The notes beneath the pieces are model-generated. The model saw nothing but the letters and a program-made list of their open reading frames with translations, had not been told where the DNA came from and did no database searches. A stretch of 64,000 bases of DNA from Halomonas rhizosphaerae (GTDB lineage Bacteria; Pseudomonadota; Gammaproteobacteria; Pseudomonadales; Halomonadaceae): contig NZ_JASCQP010000005.1 in the NCBI RefSeq assembly GCF_030010555.1, positions 1 to 64,000 on the forward strand, read 5' to 3'. Shown here one piece after another: positions 60,150 through 64,000 of the stretch. The position numbers and the translations under genes are program-made. Position 1 is the stretch's first letter, and every line of letters starts with the position of its first letter.

Positions 60150-61592
60150 ATGGCAACTCAGGAAATGGAACAGCTTGTCCGTCGCGAGTACAAGGAAGGC
60201 TTCGTGACCGACATCGAGAGCGACACGGTACCGCCCGGCCTGGACGAGAGCACCATTGCCTTCATCTCGAACAAGAAGGGCGAGCCGGAGTGGATGCTGG
60301 AGTGGCGCCTCAAGGCCTACCACCAATGGCTGAAGATGACGCCGCCCTCCTGGGCGCACCTGGACTATCCGCCCATCGACTACCAGGCGATCTCCTACTA
60401 CAGCGCGCCCAAGCGTGACGAGGACCGTCCCCAGAGCCTCGACGAGGTGGACCCCAAGCTGCTCGAGACCTACGAGAAGCTGGGCATTCCCCTGCACGAG
60501 CGGGCGGCCCTGGCCGGCGTGGCGGTGGATGCCGTCTTCGACTCCGTCTCGGTGACCACCACCTTCAAGGAGAAGCTTCACGAGGCGGGCGTGATCTTCT
60601 GCTCCATCTCCGAGGCGATCCGCGACTACCCGGAACTGGTCAAGCAGTACCTGGGCAGCGTGGTCCCCCAGGGGGACAATTACTTCGCGGCGCTGAACTC
60701 GGCGGTGTTCACCGACGGCTCCTTCGTCTTCGTCCCGGAAGGCGTGACCTGCCCCATGGAGCTCTCCACCTACTTCCGTATCAACGCCGCCAACACCGGC
60801 CAGTTCGAGCGTACCCTGATCGTCTGCGAGAGCCGTGCGCAGGTCTCCTACCTGGAGGGCTGCACCGCGCCGCAGCGTGACGAGAACCAGCTGCATGCGG
60901 CGGTGGTGGAGCTGGTGGCGCTCGAGGATGCCTACATCAAGTACTCCACCGTGCAGAACTGGTACCCCGGCGACGAGGACGGCAAGGGCGGCATCTACAA
61001 CTTCGTCACCAAGCGGGGCGACTGCCGGGGCGACCGCTCGCGCATCAGCTGGACCCAGGTGGAGACCGGCTCGGCGATCACCTGGAAATACCCCTCCTGC
61101 GTGCTGCGCGGCAAGGACAGCATCGGCGAGTTCTACTCCGTGGCGGTGACCAACGGCCGCCAGCAGGCCGATACCGGCACCAAGATGATCCATATCGGCG
61201 AGGGCACGCGCTCGAGCATCATCTCCAAGGGCATCTCCGCCGGCCGCAGCAACCAGTCCTATCGCGGCCTGGTGAAGGTGGGACCGCGGGCCAGGGGTGC
61301 GCGCAACTTCACCCAGTGCGACTCCCTGCTGATCGGCGACCAGTGCGGCGCCCATACCTTTCCCTATCAGGAGATCGGCAACAGCACGGCCACCGTCGAA
61401 CACGAGGCCACTACCTCCAAGATCGGCGAGGACCAACTGTTCTACTGCCAGAGCCGCGGCATCTCCGAGGAGGACGCGGTCAGCATGATCGTCAACGGCT
61501 TCTGCAAGGACGTCTTCCAGGAACTGCCCATGGAGTTCGCCGTGGAGGCCGAGGCGCTGCTGAACGTTACCCTCGAAGGTGCTGTGGGTTAA
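60150..61592 (+). CDS. sufB: Fe-S cluster assembly protein SufB
   Basis: A 480-aa scaffold subunit of the SufBC2D complex, which builds nascent Fe-S clusters under iron limitation or oxidative stress. Typical blocks: [57 protein letters not shown] and the beta-helix segment [37 protein letters not shown] precedes ATG 60150. It lies 71 nt after the regulator. Confidence 0.97.
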   Translation: MATQEMEQLVRREYKEGFVTDIESDTVPPGLDESTIAFISNKKGEPEWMLEWRLKAYHQWLKMTPPSWAHLDYPPIDYQAISYYSAPKRDEDRPQSLDEVDPKLLETYEKLGIPLHERAALAGVAVDAVFDSVSVTTTFKEKLHEAGVIFCSISEAIRDYPELVKQYLGSVVPQGDNYFAALNSAVFTDGSFVFVPEGVTCPMELSTYFRINAANTGQFERTLIVCESRAQVSYLEGCTAPQRDENQLHAAVVELVALEDAYIKYSTVQNWYPGDEDGKGGIYNFVTKRGDCRGDRSRISWTQVETGSAITWKYPSCVLRGKDSIGEFYSVAVTNGRQQADTGTKMIHIGEGTRSSIISKGISAGRSNQSYRGLVKVGPRARGARNFTQCDSLLIGDQCGAHTFPYQEIGNSTATVEHEATTSKIGEDQLFYCQSRGISEEDAVSMIVNGFCKDVFQELPMEFAVEAEALLNVTLEGAVG

Positions 61593-61784
61593 GGCGCTAC
61601 TGCGCTCGGTCACTCGGTGTGGGAGGCCCTCCTCGGCATGCTCATTGAGCAACAGTCAACTCCGCTGCACTCGTCGGGCCTCCGCCTTGATTGACCGTCG
61701 CTCATGACGCGCCTCTGGCGCAGTGGAATGCATCATTTTTTCGGGCCGCGGTGGCGGCTCGCCAGAATCGAAAAGGTAGTCAAC
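61593..61784 (+). other. Unusually long sufB-sufC spacer
   Basis: 192 nt separate sufB from sufC in an operon where genes normally abut. It holds two GGGCCTCC-like units of mixed orientation (near 61631 and 61675), a small GCGCC-TCT-GGCGC hairpin (about 61711-61723), and a T6 run (61736-61741) 12 nt downstream of it. It could attenuate or process the mRNA. No ORF is supported. Confidence 0.45.
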
Positions 61785-62533
<749 letters not shown>

Positions 62534-62537
<4 letters not shown>

Positions 62538-63895
62538 GTGATGCAGTGCAGAGCGATGTGCAACGCTTCCTCGACCGGCTGAGCGAGCGCAGCAACGCAC
62601 GCGGCGCCGAGCCGACCTGGATTGCCGCCCGGCGCCAGGCGGGGGCCGCCCGCTTCGAGGCGCTGGGCTTTCCCCATCGGCGCATCGAGGAGTGGAAGTA
62701 CACCGACGTGCGGGCCATCGCCCGCGGCGACTTCCACCTGGCCACGGATGCCGACTTCTCCCCGGCCACGGCGGCGCGACTGACCCTGCCCATGGAGGCC
62801 CACCGGCTGACCTTCGTCGATGGCGTCTTCGCCCCGGCCCTGTCGAGGCTCGACGACCTGCCCGCTGGCGTGCAGCTGGTGCCGCTCTCTCGTGCACTCG
62901 AGGAGAACCACGAGGCGGTGGGCGGCCCGCTGGGTCGGCTCACCGGGGTCGAGTTCTCGCCTTTCGCGGCGCTCAATACCGCCTTCATGGAAGAGGGCGC
63001 CGTGCTTCGCCTGGCGCCGGGCACCGTGGTGGAGAAGCCGATCATCCTGCAGTTCCTCTCCCGTGAGGGCGAGGCGCCGGTGATGAGCCACCCGCGCATC
63101 CTGCTCGAGATGGCCGGGCGCAGCCAGGCCACGGTCATCGAGCACCATGTGGGCGAGGAGCAGGCCGCCAACTTCACCAACCTGGTGGAGGAGATCATCC
63201 TCGACCGCGGCGCGATCCTCACCCACTTCAAGCTGCAGGAGGCGCCGCTTTCCGACCTGCACGTGGCCAGCATCCACATCGAGCAAGCCCGCGACAGCCG
63301 CTACACCTCGTTCAACCTGAACCTGGGCGGCGGCCTGGTGCGCAACGACCTGGTGGCCGAGCTCAACGGCGAGGGGGCCGAGGCCAACTTCAACGGCCTC
63401 TTCTACGGCCAGGGTCGCCAGCACGTGGACAACCACACCCTGGTCAACCACAACGCGCCCCACACCTTCTCCCACGAGAACTACAAGGGCATCCTCGACG
63501 ACCGCGCCCATGGCGTGTTCAACGGCAAGGTGATCGTCAAGCGCGACAGCCAGAAGATCGAGGCCGAGCAGAGCAATGCCAACCTGCTGCTCTCCGACCG
63601 CGCCGAGATCGACACCAAGCCCGAGCTCGAGATCTACGCCGATGACGTCAAGTGCGCCCACGGCGCCACTACCGGCCAGCTCGACGAGGAGGCGGTGTTC
63701 GCCCTGCGCACCCGCGGCATCGACGAGCAGACGGCCCGCGGCCTGCTGACCCTGGCGTTCGCCGGCGAGGTGCTGGAGCAGGTCGACCTCGACGCCATCT
63801 CCGAGCGGGTCGAACTGGCCGTGGCGGGCAAGCTGCCCGAGCGCTTCAACCTGGCCGGCCTGGTGGAAACCGCCGCCGCCCTGAACGAGGAGTGA
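62534..63895 (+). CDS. sufD: Fe-S cluster assembly protein SufD
   Basis: A 453-aa SufB paralogue that pairs with SufB and SufC. RRIEEWKYTDVRAIARGDF opens the core, and DDVKCAHGATTGQLDEEAVFALRTRGID, near the C-terminus, is diagnostic and contains the conserved His. Overlaps sufC by 4 nt (ATGA) and is followed by sufS after 3 nt. Confidence 0.97.
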
Positions 63896-63898
63896 GCC

Positions 63899-64000
63899 AT
63901 GGCCGACTTCAGCGACCTGACGCTGGACGTGGTGAAGGTGCGACGCGACTTCCCGATCCTCGACCGGGAAGTCCACGGCAAGCCGCTGGTCTACCTGGAC
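63899..64000 (+). CDS. sufS: Cysteine desulfurase SufS, N-terminal fragment cut by window end
   Basis: The 34 visible residues (MADFSDLTLDVVKVRRDFPILDREVHGKPLVYLD) match the N-terminus of the PLP-dependent cysteine desulfurase SufS, including the RRDFPIL opening of the family. Together with sufBCD it supplies sulfur for cluster assembly. The rest lies outside the window. Confidence 0.93.
   Translation, partial: MADFSDLTLDVVKVRRDFPILDREVHGKPLVYLD

Overview
The window looks like chromosomal DNA from a halophilic, GC-rich gammaproteobacterium, most likely Halomonas or a close relative. The clues are acidic proteins, DUF5924, an NAGGN-type M42 peptidase, an OpuC/Yeh-type osmolyte importer, a phasin and a SUF-type Fe-S operon. 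This is judged from recognised protein families only, without a database search.

Layout. 1-250 is the tail of a 5S rRNA gene plus what looks like a decayed second 5S tail, each followed by a terminator hairpin. 0.28-14 kb is housekeeping: rlmM, tusA, MATE pump, epmC, a fused 2-oxoacid dehydrogenase E1, tatD, uup, uspA and a MarR-type regulator. 13.8-19 kb holds a DUF5924/DUF2914 membrane protein with a 9-bp tandem repeat, then the beta-oxidation operon fadBA. 19-21 kb has an orphan TAXI binding protein, a flavodoxin and a PEBP protein. 21.4-26.1 kb is a compact LysR / 2OG-Fe(II) oxygenase / DddP-like M24 / MmsA cluster, the best candidate for an undescribed catabolic system. 26.2-30.35 kb is a lower-GC, gene-poor accessory stretch (DUF2141, a small ORF, a phasin, an NTF2-like protein). 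30.35-39.2 kb carries GNATs, a DCC thioredoxin-like protein, a K+ channel, an AMP/thymidine phosphorylase paired with a PRPP-synthetase-like protein, the M42 peptidase, an HtpX-like protease, an FMN reductase and a Cu/Zn permease. 39.3-54.7 kb is mixed metabolism and stress: M14 carboxypeptidase, VIT1/CCC1 transporter, cytosine-deaminase-like enzyme, Hsp20 with host-attachment protein, CapA, HDAC-like deacetylase, DsbA-like, a Tat-exported subunit with a GMC dehydrogenase, glyoxalase, panE, yjdM, and a second PRPP-synthetase-like gene. 54.7-59.2 kb is a four-gene quaternary-amine ABC importer followed by a nitrilase-family hydrolase. 59.6-64 kb is the SUF operon (regulator, sufB, sufC, sufD, start of sufS), with a well-matched IscR/Rrf2-type operator lying on its promoter.

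How genes work together. fadB and fadA form the beta-oxidation complex. The OpuC/Yeh set imports osmoprotectants. The Rrf2 regulator probably controls itself and sufBCDS through its [Fe-S] cluster. The LysR cluster probably oxidises a small, perhaps amino-acid-like or osmolyte-like substrate, cleaves it, and sends a three- or four-carbon semialdehyde to acyl-CoA through MmsA.
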